NCBI GenBank assembly: GCA_009760885.1
Contig: CM019713.1
Coordinates: 28,388,927-28,452,926, forward strand
Source: Achatina immaculata
Taxonomy: Eukaryota > Mollusca > Gastropoda > Stylommatophora > Achatinidae
Reading direction: 5' to 3'
Length of the DNA stretch: 64,000 nt
Made by a program: the position numbers and the translations under genes. Each line of letters opens with the position of its first letter. Within the stretch, counting starts at the first letter, position 1. A model generated the notes under the pieces. The model was not told the DNA's origin, did not search any database, and saw nothing but the letters and a program-made list of their open reading frames with translations. Shown in pieces: positions 32,611-44,120 of the stretch.

Positions 32611-33970
32611 TTTCTTTTTCTTCTTCTTCTTCTTCGTTCGCTTCTACCACCAAGATCGCCCCGTGATCCTACGGAATTTACTCCTGTGGTCCTTGATGTG
32701 TCCCGTGGTCCCCCTGTGGTCCCCGAGAGGCCCACAAGAGATCCCCGAGAGGATCACAAGAGGTTCAGAGTATCGCAGGGCTTGAGCCTGAATTTTTGGT
32801 GGTTCGCAGAAGCGGGATTGCGTGACACCGTGGTTTTCGTTGCATCAGTTTAATCTAGAGTTGGACATTCTCACCGGAAAATCTCGGCGTGTTTTGGATA
32901 TCAGTATATCCCTGCTGGGTGAGAGGTGGTTGCCCATCCAGTCCAGCGTTGGATTTTCTCACTGGAAAACCTCAGCGTGATTCGGATGCGCATACAATCC
33001 CCGCCGGGTGAGAGGTGGTTGCCTATCTAGACTGCACTGGTCCAGTGTCTCCGACTTCAGCATTTTGTGGTCGTGACAGATACCCTTCCTAGTTGTGACC
33101 AGGACGGAGCTTTTGTCCAGGAGGACGAATCCTCGCCACTAGTGAGTTTCACCCCTGGGTTGAGCCGGTTAAGGCGTATTATCCCAGTATGGGGGTATTT
33201 AGGACGTGATCGACCTCTAGATCGGAAGTACCTTGACATGATTAGCCATCAGGTTTCACCCCTGGTTTAAGCCGGCTTAGGCATATTTCACCAGTATGGG
33301 TGTAGAACGGACGTGGCCAGCCTCTAGAGCAGAGGTGCCGTGGTATGAGTAGCCCTCGCTGCGAGACTACTGGACATACCGATTAAGCTTCATTTTATCC
33401 TTTCCATCACCTTTTCACATCGGCGCCGCATGGCAACCCTAATTGCTTTTTCGCATTTTCTTCATTGGCCAGGAGGAGTTTCTCTCCACGCGCGGCATCT
33501 GAAGAATCTCGCCAGCAGTGTCTTCACCCCGGTATGAGTGCACATAGGACGTGGCCGACCTCCAGAGCAGAGGTGCCGTGATTTGAGCATTCCTGACCTC
33601 GAGACTACTGATTAATTCACTTAATCCTTTCTTTCACCTTTTCCACAGTGGCGCCGCGCGGCAACCCCATTCGCACCCTTCTTCACTGGGCGGGAGGAGC
33701 CCCACTCCACGCACGCAGCTGAAGAATTTCGCCAGCAGCGGGTTTTAAATCAGAGTTTTCCTTCTCTCAGATGAGCTACCAAAAAAACTCATCTAACCGA
33801 AACGTCTGACTTTCAGGCGCCTTCGCCTCTTCTCCTGTCAGTTTGAACATTTCCACCACGAGAAGGCCAGGAGCTGGACTTGACTGTCAGAGGCTATTTG
33901 AGATGCACGCCTTGAAGACATTTAATTGGAGTGGAGAGAGTATCCTCCACCCCACCTCCGGCTATGACAG
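32611..33970 (-). mobile_element. Modular hairpin-rich repeat, copy 1
   Basis: Homologous to 61857-63178. As written it opens with a (CTT)n run then CGTTCGCTTCTACCACCA, i.e. a (GAA)n tail if the element reads on the minus strand. It contains two 88-base A modules (from about 32860; CTCACCGG...CCGGGTGAG stems), two 107-base B modules (33150, 33257; CACCCCTGG...CCAGTATGGGTG and CCTCTAGAGCAGAGG stems), and two C modules (GCGCCGC...GGGAGGAG...CCACGC) separated by a short B remnant. Beyond the homology, 33745-33970 adds AGATGAG...CTCATCT and GC-rich sequence. It splits a 48-bp array. No known class is recognised. A LINE 5' region or a composite SINE is possible. Confidence 0.65.
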
Positions 33971-34221
33971 TCCTTAGAACCAATTAACGATTTAATTCCG
34001 GTAGTAACTAAAAGGTTCATAAAGGGTCTTGATCTTTGTCTCCGGATCGACCTACTATAATAGTGCATGAGAAATGAAGATATCGTTCTCTTGTTACTGG
34101 AGAGAAGCCTAGTGCCACACCATTTTTCCTATGCTAAATCATTACAACTTAAGACAAGCCCGCCCTACTTAGAGAGCACTGAAAGTTTAAAATGGCTGAA
34201 CGCTAACTAGAAATTGGTTGG

Positions 34222-34665
34222 GGGGGGGGTTGACTGATTGATTGATCTTTACTTCCAAATGGTTAAGAATTTGGCACGAAGACCCGTCTGACATTCTGCC
34301 CTTTATCAGACAACTGTCTCTCCCCGTCTCACACATTCTACACATATGCTGCACATATAACACACATAATTAACATTTAACAAGCTGACAAAAAATATAA
34401 TAATATAAAACATCTACCTTTCACACTCTTCCAAGCACACAATGCAGAATGTGACTACACACACACATACACACATACATATAGTTATTCTCGCAGGCAT
34501 GTAGTCGATATGAAGTAGATAATAGAAAAAGTTTGTAGTTATAGGAAGAAGTGTACCTTATATTTGTTATACAGGATGTGAGGGCATTCCGAAGACGTGC
34601 AACTGAATAAGCAGTAACACACAAATAATTATGTATAAGTATGTAAAACAAAGCATGTAACTATA
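34222..34665 (-). pseudogene. LINE-D 3' end with RT C-terminus
   Basis: (TGAT)n near 34222 is the tail. The minus strand then shows the common 3' end (CAGAATGTCAGACGGGTCTT) and, further up, YSVARLRNALTSCITNIRYT and SSYNYKLFLLS, the PRLWNSLP-type C-terminus of CR1/L2-like elements, interrupted by a (CA/TA)n run. Confidence 0.7.
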
Positions 34666-34697
34666 CACGAAGTCACTGCCGTAAAACTGTGATAACA

Positions 34698-35166
34698 AAA
34701 TGTATAAACTAGAAAAAAGTAGAAACAGCTTTATTACTTAACGAGTACACAGTTGTAACGTTTCGGCGTGAGCCTTAATCATACAAAAAAAACACACATG
34801 ACGAAGAAATAGAGATAGAAGATAACATATAAATTCAAATGAATGATATAGGAATGGAGAAAATTTGAATAAAATAAAATGAATGGAGCATTTAGGTGTG
34901 ACTTGTAAGAAGATGTGGCTTGTAAGAAGCTATGACTTGTAAGAAGATGTGGCTTGTAAGAAGCTGTGACTTGTAAGAAGCTGTGACTTGTAAGAGGCTG
35001 TGTTCAGAAGTGCGCATGGCGGAGTGTTTATGTGAATTTATATTTTATCTTCTCTATTTCTTCGTCCTGTGTGTTTTTATATGATTAAGGTTTACAAGAA
35101 AAGTCACAGCTGTGCGCGCGTTAATTAATAAAGCTGTTCCTGCTTTTTTCCATAGTTTATACATTT
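34698..35166. mobile_element. Inverted pair of Penelope-like terminal repeats
   Basis: The left arm (34698-34860) and right arm (about 35005-35166) are inverted copies of about 160 bp. The outermost bases are AAATGTATAAACTA and, reversed, the same; the arms share CAGCTTTATTA, CCTTAATCATA, ACACACA-GACGAAGAAATAGAG and ATATAAATTCA. The loop carries a 17/34-bp repeat (TGACTTGTAAGAAGCTG). The left arm keeps AACGTTTCGGCGTGAGCCTT, the classic terminal motif also seen at 15.95 and 40.07 kb. Confidence 0.65.
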
Positions 35167-35930
35167 AGCAGAATAAGCAAAGATTTTCTTAAAGATATCA
35201 AGCCTAGCTATTGGAAGAAGAAGATTGTTTTGGTTATACTTTGAGTGAGAGCGCTAGGAAACTGCTCTGACGATGCATGGAGCTGTGTCGTTGGTTAGTT
35301 CTATACTTCACTGAATTTCCTGGCCACGTCGAAACTGACTCCTTTAAAATTTAAGCAAAATAAAAAAAAAACAGACCTAACACAAAACCAGCACCACGTG
35401 GTGAACGGAAAGCTTATTTCTAAAGGTTGTTAGTTGTTTAATAAAATGTTAAAGAGTACATAAGGAGTCTAGAATATATAACAAGATTAAACTTATTTAA
35501 TCGCCTACTTTAATTAAACTCTTATCTTAATTACTGTGAATTTATTTTTGAGGAAAATCACTTTCGAAATATTCAAAGTACGATACACAGCGGCAAGCAT
35601 CACAAGGAGTGAATAATAAACCAGCTGTCCGCGTGAAACAAGTTCGAGTTCTACACGAATCCCGCAGAGACTGTAGTTATTATACACTAAGCAAAATTGA
35701 GCCATTCTGGAGAAATAGGGAAGTATAACAGCAGGCACTTAACAAAACCTGACCCAGTGTTTCTGCTAACGAAACTGACACAGCATTCTGCACTTTTCTG
35801 GCGGTTTATTGTGGGACACACATACTGCGCTCTTAAGTTAGAAATGACTTTTCGTTATAGTCGTTATTGTCACTATCGTTGGCCGTCGTTTTGTTCGCCG
35901 AATTTGTTGTTATTCAAGCAGAATCTGCTT
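35167..35930. other. No recognised feature
   Basis: Unique-looking AT-rich sequence. A 75-codon frame on the minus strand (35514-35738) has no supporting splice sites or similarity that I recognise. Confidence 0.45.
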
Positions 35931-35935
35931 GAATG

Positions 35936-36835
35936 TTTTTTTTTATTCGAACAACTTTGCTATTTATCTTCAACCCAAGCATTGGCGTACAAGAACATCA
36001 TTATTTCTTCTTGGTCGCACCCACCTTTCTTCCTCTCCGCCCTATTGTCTTTGTGTCTTGACTACACTCACCTTTCTTCCTCTCCGCCCTATTGTCTTTG
36101 TGTCTTGACCACACCCACCTTTCTTCCTCTCCGCCCTGTTGTCTTTGTGTCTTGACTACACTCACCTTTCTTCCTCTCCGCCCTATTGTCTTTGTGTCTT
36201 GACCACACCCACCTTTCTTCCTCTCCGCCCTGTTGTCTTTGTGTCTTGACTACACTCACCTTTCTTCCTCTCCGCCCTATTGTCTTTGTGTCTTGACCAC
36301 ACCCACTTTTTTCCTCTCCGCCCTGCTGTCTTTGTGTCTTGACTACACCCACCTGTCTTCCTCTCCGCCCTATTGTCTTTGTGTCTTGACCACACCCACC
36401 TTTCTTCCTCTCCGCCCTATTGTATCTTGGCCCCTAACACGGAGGCCCCAGAAGTGCTAGAGTCCCATGTGGGGACAGATCTTCTTCGGGCGTTCTAGAT
36501 CCCCGTCAGGTTTGTTACTCAGAGCACTGTTGAGCACCTGAATGTAGCGACCGCTCTTAATGTCCTTTCGTCTGTTCAGAAAACAGTCAGGCATCATCTT
36601 GCACTGGCGAGGATTTGTCCGTCACTGTAACAAGTCCCTCGGACTCTTCTTTCGTTCATTCATCCACTCTTTCCAAAATATCAGCACGGGCCCTTGTGCG
36701 TGCACGCAACTGCAACCAAATCTGCGGCCAACGCCCCTAACAAATGATAGGAAAGGATACTTTCTTTCTGCTATCACCGCTTGTGTTCATCACACCAATG
36801 ATATTCTCTAGTTTCTCTGATAACGCAAGTAACGT
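35936..36835 (-). pseudogene. RPS18: Processed pseudogene of ribosomal protein S18 (uS13)
   Basis: Intronless minus-strand retrocopy. From a mutated start (ACG at 36835-36833) it reads EKLENIIGVMNTSGDSRKKV, then damaged middle parts (an ADILERV-like trace), then a frame change into [49 protein letters not shown], HFWGLRVRGQDT, and a C-terminus GRKVGATKKK-stop (TAA at 36003-36001). AATAAA followed directly by an A-run at about 35951-35936 is the remnant of the poly-A tail. The normal protein is about 152 residues. Here the span from start to stop is 835 bases, about 376 more than expected, which equals eight 47-base units of the internal array. Confidence 0.9.
36012..36432 (-). repeat. 47-bp array grown from RPS18 C-terminal codons
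   Basis: About nine units (starts 36018, 36065, 36112...). In the minus sense each unit is CAAGACACAAAGACAACAGG, then GCGGAGAGGAAGAAAGGTGG, then GTGTGGT. This encodes QDTKTTGRRGRKVGV, the conserved end of S18. Because 47 is not a multiple of three, the frame shifts at each unit. Confidence 0.95.
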
Positions 36836-38435
36836 GTTGATACAGTAGCCAGGATCTGCCTCCGAGTGACCAGTAACAACGAAGCTCCACTGTTGCCAGT
36901 TTACCTGATGGCAGGGTGTCTGTCAAGAATTTTTGATCCTCTGTGCTCTGGCTGAATCAATGTTGTATCTGTGACGTTTAGTCCTACGAACTTAACCGCT
37001 TCCTATAGTCTTTTTCCTCGTTAAAACGATGTTTCTGGAGATAAGCTACTACATGTTACGAGTGACAACTTAATATATCAAACACCTGTTGGTTAGTTTG
37101 GCGGGAGAGATGAAAGAAATATCTATTCTCCTCGTCTTTCACATAGGATAGACAAATTAAGGTCTTGAAGGCAAAACAAAAAGTTAAAACACTGGAGAGA
37201 CAAACTAAGGTCTTGATTAGCAATGAAACGTTAAAACACTGGACAGACAAACTAATGTCTTGACTAGCACTCCATAATTCAAGCTTACAACGCAACAGTA
37301 ACTCAATCGTAGAACAGTCAAGAGCGTAGTTCACATTCAATGGACAACAAATTTATTGATGCGGAAGATGTGGATGATGGATATAATGATGGTAGGAAAA
37401 ACTGCTGTCATACAGCAATGACAAAAAGTGTAACATGAAAAACTTCCCAGGCATGCAGTCCGTGCCATAAGGAAGAAACATTCTACCAGCAAACAGCTAC
37501 AAAAAAAACACAGTACTTAATAATGTCTGGAGTGAATAACAACTTCCAGAATAGCACTTCATCTTCCAGAATCAGAAAACACAAACAGTACACTCTGGTC
37601 TTACCAAGGCCACTACAACATAATTCCTAACATACTATTACAAAGAAAACCTTGTCCTAAAAAGGACAACACAAGCGCTACCACACTCAACTAGGACATG
37701 ACTGAATTCACTACAAAACTACTACTGACTTGCCTCTATCACACGATCCTCATACTCCGAATACAATCATCATAATCCTTTTAATAAGCTCCGAGTTCTT
37801 TTATATAACCTGCATTTACTCCGCCATCCTCCCAGACCTTTCACTCCGTGGAATTCACATTCACGCAAAAAGGTATGTTCTGAGCTTTACTAAAACACGA
37901 GATTCATAACTCATGCCCTGAACTTTCGTACCCTAAACTTTCAATTAGAACTCTAAAACTAAATTTAGACTGTTAAGTCAACACAGACATTCCAGTCGCT
38001 GACACTTAAGAAACTTTCCCTTACAAAGCTCATAATAATCCCGAGAAATTCCGCTACTTGCTCAAAATTACTAGACCAAAGAACCTCTTCTCTCAGAATC
38101 CCGTGCAAAATAACAATAAGTGATTACAATTTTGTCTGCTGTTTACAGACACAGACAGGCTACTACAAATCACATGCCGAACTATGTGACTCTACAAGGA
38201 AAATAGTGTATTTAGTTCAGATCTAAGGGACTTAAACATACGTGACTCTACAATAATGTTTAGTTATTTCCCTTAGATCAGCAAAAACAAATCGATCTTA
38301 AGTGATCTCATCTAAACAGCATGGTAAGTATGTTAAATGTAACGACCACTTTTCCAAGTAAAATCCTTCATTGTTTTGTATAAAATGGGTGCCCATTAAA
38401 GCCAGTTCCATAACGCAGCTGCCGATTATCTGATG
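36836..38435. other. No gene recognised; short duplications
   Basis: A 47-48-bp motif (GACAAACTAAGGTCTTGATT, GTTAAAACACTGGACA) is repeated about 2.5 times at 37150-37275. The stretch 37340-38330 has a uniform composition and several short AC-rich motifs and could be an old element, but I see no diagnostic end or coding block. Confidence 0.4.
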
Positions 38436-38439
38436 ATGC

Positions 38440-38640
38440 TCTGAGGCCCATTCGTGGTCCTCGACTACCACAGATTGAGAACCACAGCTTTAGGCGACCA
38501 TAACGATCCCTGCCCCGTTGACCAGACCGAGCCAGCCTCTAGGAGCCCTAACGTAGAGATGGGACAGGGTCTTGGTCAACTATTGTTCGCTGGCCTTAGC
38601 AACCATCTTCGCTCTCCATCTTATTTGCAATCCACATACC
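38440..38640 (+). mobile_element. LINE-F 3' non-coding fragment
   Basis: GCGACCATAACGATCCCTGC...GTAGAGATGGGACAGGGTCT...GTTCGCTGGCCTTAGCAACC matches the 3' end of LINE-F at 27.4-27.5 kb (reversed) and the block at 58.03-58.17 kb. Confidence 0.6.
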
Positions 38641-39084
38641 TTATGGTACCCAGGGGATTAATAGTTTTTTTTATTTTTTAAATCTTCTTTTCTTTCAATA
38701 TTATAAATGCAAACTTTCGTTGTTGGGGGAGGCACATCCTTAGTCAACTCTCAGTGTTAGCCCTGACTGAGATCATAATCCGAACCTAACAAAGAACTGA
38801 GACCTGCAGTGTCGCAAACTGATAAAGTTTTGTGAATCGAAACAGAAATAAGTATGATGCAGTAAGCCAGTGATCGCGCTAGGAGTTATGAAACCGGTGC
38901 AGTTATATCCTTCCTGCACCTCGCATGAAGTACTTGCCGAAACACCGGTTTTCCCAGTGAAGCACTCACACTTTACAAAACATTAGCACAAAGTAAATGT
39001 TCCCATGAACATTTTTCTTTCCTTACCTTACTTGCGAAAAGATTTCATCTTTACAAAATGCTGACATGCTGAACCAAAGTCAAA

Positions 39085-39720
39085 AGAGGCTGATTCTTCT
39101 CCCTACAAATTCAGCATTATCACTCTACTGGCTGATTCTCCTCCCTACAAATTCAGCATCATCAGTCTACTGGCTGATTCTTCTCCCTACAAATTCAGCA
39201 TCATCAGTCTACTGGCTGATTCTTCTCCCTACAAATTCAGCATCATCAGTCTACTGGCTGATTCTTCTCCCTACAAATTCAGCATCATCAGTCTACTGGC
39301 TGATTCTCCTCCCTACAAATTCAGCATCATCAGTCTACTGGCTGATTATCCTTCCTACAAATTCAGCATCATCAGTCTACTGGCTGATTCTCCTCTCTAT
39401 AAATTCAGCATCATCAGTCTACTGGCTGATTCTCCTCTCTACAAATTCATCATCATCAGTCTACTGGCTGATTCTCCTCCCTACAAATTCAGCATCATCA
39501 GTCTGCTGGCTGATTATCCTCCCTACAAATTCAGCATCATCAGTCTACTGGCTGATTCTCCTCCATACATATTCATCATCATCTGTCTACTGGCTGATTC
39601 TCCTACCTACAAATTCATCATCAGTCTACTGGTTGATTCTCCTCCCTACAAATTCAGCATCATCAGTCTACTGCCTGATTATCCTCCCTACAACTTCAGC
39701 ATCATCAGTCTACTGGCCCG
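39085..39720. repeat. 42-bp minisatellite, about 15 units
   Basis: Units of CTGATTCTCCTCCCTACAAA and TTCAGCATCATCAGTCTACTGG. The period of 42 keeps a 241-codon plus frame open (LILLPTNSASSVYW repeated). No start context, splice site or hydropathy argues for a protein. Confidence 0.95.
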
Positions 39721-40029
39721 ATTATCCTATAAACCGATTTCGCTGGTTGCTTTTTCCTAGGTTTTTTTATTATACGGACCAGTCACAATAACCGGAGACC
39801 TCCGAAAGTTTCCGTTTTTCTTGTTTTTAACTGGTAATTTACTTGTAATTGCCGGCTAACGCAATCACTGCAGCAAACATAGCGAACTTTCCCTTTATAC
39901 GACAATCCATGCAGATATTGCGCTTGAAATCACGCGGGGATGTTCACCCATAAACGGAATGTCCTCATAGACTGCCTTATAAGGAAGGAACGATCATTAC
40001 TTTTCTAGGAAACTACTGAAGAAAATATT

Positions 40030-40250
40030 AAGAAAACTTTTATTAATTAACGAGCAAACAGTTGTTACCTTTCGGTTTGCACCTTAATCATACAAGAACA
40101 CACAGGACAAAGAAACAGGGAAAGAAAATATAAACTCACATGAATGTTGTACAATAAACAGGCATAGAAATGGAATAAATGGAGCACTTAGCTGTGACTT
40201 TGAAGAATCTGGGCCATGGAGTGCGTGTGATAGAGTATTTAAGTGGAGAC
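40030..40250 (-). mobile_element. Penelope-like terminal repeat
   Basis: Matches the left arm at 34.7 kb: CTTTTATTAATTAACGAGCA, GTTACCTTTCGG, CACCTTAATCATACAAGAAC and ACACAGGACAAAGAAACAGG, then a GTGACTTTGAAGAATCTGG segment like the loop of that copy. It may be the 3' terminus of the element whose endonuclease remnant lies at 43.2-43.8 kb on the same strand. Confidence 0.6.
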
Positions 40251-40808
40251 TTGCGATCTGTGATAGGTGGGTAGCAAAGCGGGAGATGGGTAAAGGAGAG
40301 ATAGTGATAATAATGGTAAATTAGTGGACAGAAGGGTGGGTAGAATGGGATGAATGTGATTGGGGTTGAGGGTTGGTAATCAAATACAGTGAGGAGGTTC
40401 TGAAATATGGGTTGCAGGTGAGGAAGGAGTGGAACTTAATACAGCTGGAATATGGCTGTGGAGAAGGGAAATGTTAAGTGTAGCTGAATTTCGAGTTCAA
40501 ACCCTGGGACTCCAGTGTCCCATATTCCTGTGAGAAGGTTGCTGGCTTTGACGTTTTCGGCGCGGCCGACCAGAAAGGTCAAAGTAGCACCTCATGATTT
40601 TGGGATACATGACTTGCTTGTGTGCTGCTGAGTCAGAGCGTATAGTTGATCAGTCATTCATCCGTTGTAAGGCCAGGAATGTGTTAGTCAGGGAACATGT
40701 TATCGTTATTGTCTTATGGATCATTATATGTTTGTTTGCGTCGTTTCCTGTGCCATCCTCAGGTTGTGTAAGTTGTTGTAGGTCTGATATTTGCTTTATA
40801 TGTATGTA

Positions 40809-41255
40809 GCTGTAAATGTTGTGTTAAAAGAAGTATTGCTCGTTGTTTTATATGTATGTAGCTGTAAGTGTTGTTAGAAGAAGTATTTCTCGTTGTTTTA
40901 TATGTATGTAGCTGTAAGTGTTGTTAGAAGAAGTATTTCTCGTTGTTTTATATGTATGTAGCTGTAAGTGTTGTTAGAAGAAGTATTTCTCGTTGTTTTA
41001 TATGTATGTAGTTGTAAGTGTTGTTAGAAGAAGTATTTCTCGTTGTTTTATATGTATGTAGTTGTAAGTGTTGTTAGAAGAAGTATTTCTCGTTGTTTTA
41101 TATGTATGTAGCTGTAAGTGTTGTTAGAAGAAGTATTTCTCGTTGTTTTATATGTATGTAGTTGTAAGTGTTGTTAGAAGAAGTATTGCTCGTTGTTTTA
41201 TATGTATGTAGTTGTAAGTGTTGTTAGAAGAAGTATTTCTCATTGTTTTATGTAA
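40809..41255. repeat. 50-bp minisatellite, about 9 units
   Basis: Units of GCTGTAAGTGTTGTTAGAAG, AAGTATTTCTCGTTGTTTTA and TATGTATGTA, very homogeneous. Confidence 0.95.
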
Positions 41256-42009
41256 AGAAGTCGTAGTTCGGGGTGAGCTGTTACAAGTGTTCGATGTTCT
41301 ATAGAAGTAGCTAAGATATGCGTATGATGAAAACCTTCACTATTGATTCATTGCCATATTTGATTGAGATTTCATATGGTTTGACATTGCGATTTATTGT
41401 GTTATGTGTTACGTGGGCACTGAACTTTGTTGTTTTACAATTTATATGTGGTGAGCTTGCTCTGCTTGTCATTTTCAGTGAGCTCGTCTTTGTTTGAATC
41501 ATTGATCATGTATGTAATCAGAAGGATTCACGTGAATGCTCTAAAGTTATGAGCATTTATGCTTTTGTCAGTGTTTGTATGTTATACATATCCAATTGTC
41601 ACAAGTTTCCCTTCATATCTGTGGTATTTCATATATTTTGGTATTTCATTTGAGAGTCATTATTTTGTTATGGTGGCGAGAAGTCATAAGCACTGTGCAA
41701 CTTGAATATGAAGTTTCATGAGTTAGTACGAGTATAATATGTGTTGCTACGTATTTTGATGCTGACTCACGAGTTGTTGGTGTAGTGTTATGTTGAGAAG
41801 AAGATACAACTACCGAACATTAGTGCCATTGCAGAAGGCAGCATAGTGAGGCCTTCTATGTGAAGAAGGGCCTAATTTGAACTGGATGCATGACTAATAA
41901 GAGAGTCACATATAGTGACAATTAGTTTTCTTATGTGGTTCAATTTTGTTGAAGTGTCCTTTTTTTCTGGTTTTATGTTCTTGTGCATAGATTTTCCGTG
42001 GTCCTTAGT

Positions 42010-42470
42010 TGTGGATTTGACGTGTGTGATGTATGGTGTGTGATGTGTGGCATGTGATGTGTGATGTGTGGTGTGTGATGTATGGCGTGTGATGTATGGC
42101 GTGTGATGTGTGGTGTGTGATGTGTGGCATGTGATGTGTGATGTGTGGCGTGTGATGTATGGTGTGTGATGTGTGGCATGTGATGTGTGATGTGTGGTGT
42201 GTGATGTGTGGTGTGTCATATGTGGCGTGTGATGTGTGGCGTGTGATATGTGGCGTGTGATGTGTGGTGTGTGATGTGTGGCGTGTGATGTGTGATGTGT
42301 GGTGTGTGATGTGAGGTGTGTGATGTGTGGCGTGTGATGTGTGGTGTGTGATGTGTGATGTGTGATGTGTGGCGTGTGATGTGTGGCGTGTGATGTGTGG
42401 TGTGTGATGTGTGGTGTGTGATGTGTGGCGTATGATGTGTGACGTCTGGTGTGTGATGTGTGACATGTTT
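42010..42470. repeat. 14-bp GATGTGTGGYGTGT array
   Basis: About 33 degenerate units. The reverse strand gives His/Thr-rich spurious frames. Confidence 0.95.
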
Positions 42471-42632
42471 TCTGTTTTGTGATTAAAATCCATTATTAGT
42501 TGCCTTGGTCATTATGTCGTCTGCGAGTTGTTACTTATGTATGTGAAAATGTGCTGTGTTAATGTGTCTAATTTCGTCACATTTAGGTAAAAAGTCATAG
42601 CGAAGCAAGCTGGCCACAGATGAAAGAGTTAG

Positions 42633-43100
42633 AACGTGGGGTTGAGATATTTGGAAGGGTGTAGTTTTGGGTTAGAACGTGGGGTTGAGATATTTGGAAG
42701 GGTGCAGTTTTAGGTTAGAACGTGGGGTTGAGATATTTGGAAGGGTGCAGTTTTGGGTTACGACGTGGGGTTGAGATATTTGGAAGGGTGCAGTTTTGGG
42801 TTACGACGTGGGGTTGAGATATTTGGAAGGGTGCAGTTTTGGGTTACGACGTGGGGTTGAGATATTTGGAAGGGTGCAGTTTTGGGTTACGACGTGGGGT
42901 TGAGATATTTGGAAGGGTGCAGTTTTGGGTTAGAACGTGGGGTTGAGATATTTGGAAGGGTGCAGTTTTGGGTTAGAACGTGGGGTTGAGATATTTGGAA
43001 GGGTGCAGTTTTGGGTTAGAACGTGGGGTTGAGATATTTGGAAGGGTGCAGTTTTGGGTTAGAACGTGGGGTTGAGATATTTGGAAGGGTGCAGTTTTGG
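42633..43100. repeat. 43-bp minisatellite, about 11 units
   Basis: Units of GGGTTAGAACGTGGGGTTGA and GATATTTGGAAGGGTGCAGT plus TTT. Two subtypes (TTAGAAC and TTACGAC) form contiguous blocks, with four TTACGAC units together in the middle. Confidence 0.95.
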
Positions 43101-43205
43101 GTTCCCCTATAGGACTGTCGTTAAATATGAGAAGGAAAGATCTATAGTCACATGTACAAGTTCAAAGCACCAAACTCCAACTCCACATTACTACCTCATA
43201 CATTC

Positions 43206-43790
43206 TTACACCTGAATGTAGCGGTTCTCAAACGCTAGGCAGCTTGTGTCATCAGAGTGGTATTGTTTGATGGCTGTTACCAGAAAATCAGATTTGCCTC
43301 TGTTGCTGGGGCCGTTAAAATGGTTAGGGACTGCCTTGGAAACACGCTGGGTGATATCATACATATGTTTCTGCATGCGGTCACCTAATCTAAGACCGGT
43401 TTCGCCTGGCTGTGTTGTCCTACACCTGTTACACGCAGTGGTATATATTATATTTCGGGACTCGCATGTGGATCCCTCATGGAGAGGGAGGATACACTTG
43501 AGGTGATCGTTTTCGTTTCCCAGGCTACAGGGCAAGTGACACAGCGAGGGCGGCTGGATTTTCTGGTGCAAACAAATGCAGGATTCCGCTTCAGGTGGCT
43601 GTGGGCGTGGATGTTCTGGATGATTCCCGTTTGTAGACTATCTGGGGTAGATCAGACAAGATATCGTGAGTGTCAGAGTCGAGCTGTATCAGTGGCAGAT
43701 GACAACAGAGAACTTTCTTAACCATCTGGCCATGTGGGTGAAAGGAAGCGATAACATGAATTTTGTGGATGAAGTCAGTTTTGTTTTCTT
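43206..43790 (-). pseudogene. Penelope-like GIY-YIG endonuclease remnant
   Basis: The minus strand from about 43790 reads HKIHVIASFHPHGQMVKKVL, then QIVYKRESSRTSTP, then (open 43571-43206) PPSLCHLPCSLGNENDHLKC, STCESRNIIYTTACNRCRTT, QPGETGLRLGDRMQKHMYDI and FNGPSNRGKSDFLV, ending FENRYIQV. This is the GIY-YIG endonuclease that ends Penelope-like polyproteins. The expected YIGETG reads QPGETG here, so the second half of the GIY-YIG motif is damaged. Confidence 0.8.
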
Positions 43791-43814
43791 ATTGCCTTTT
43801 TGCGGGGAACTTTT

Positions 43815-44120
43815 TGGATAGTGGCATTGGCGAAAAGATTCTAATAATTTGTTGGATAGTGGCAATGACGAAAAGATTCTAATAATTTGTTGGATAGTGG
43901 CAATGACGAAAAGATTCTAATAATTTGTTGGATGTTGGCAATGACGAAAAGATTCTAATAATTTGTTGGATAGTGGCAATGACGAAAAGATTCTAATAAT
44001 TTGTTGGATGTTGGCAATGGCGAAAAGATTCTAATAATTTGTTGAATGTTGGCAATGACAAAAAGATTCTAATAATTTGTTGGATAGTGGCAATGACGAA
44101 AAGATTCTAATAATTTGTAC
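43815..44120. repeat. 38-bp minisatellite, about 8 units
   Basis: Units of GAAAAGATTCTAATAATTTG and TTGGATAGTGGCAATGAC. It directly abuts the Penelope-like remnant on its 5' side (minus sense) and may derive from that element. Confidence 0.95.

Noticed and set aside
41872..42493. His/Thr-rich proteins
   Set aside because: Antisense of the GATGTGTGG array.
42633..43100. CRISPR-like array
   Set aside because: Units are contiguous repeats without unique spacers, and the context is animal DNA.
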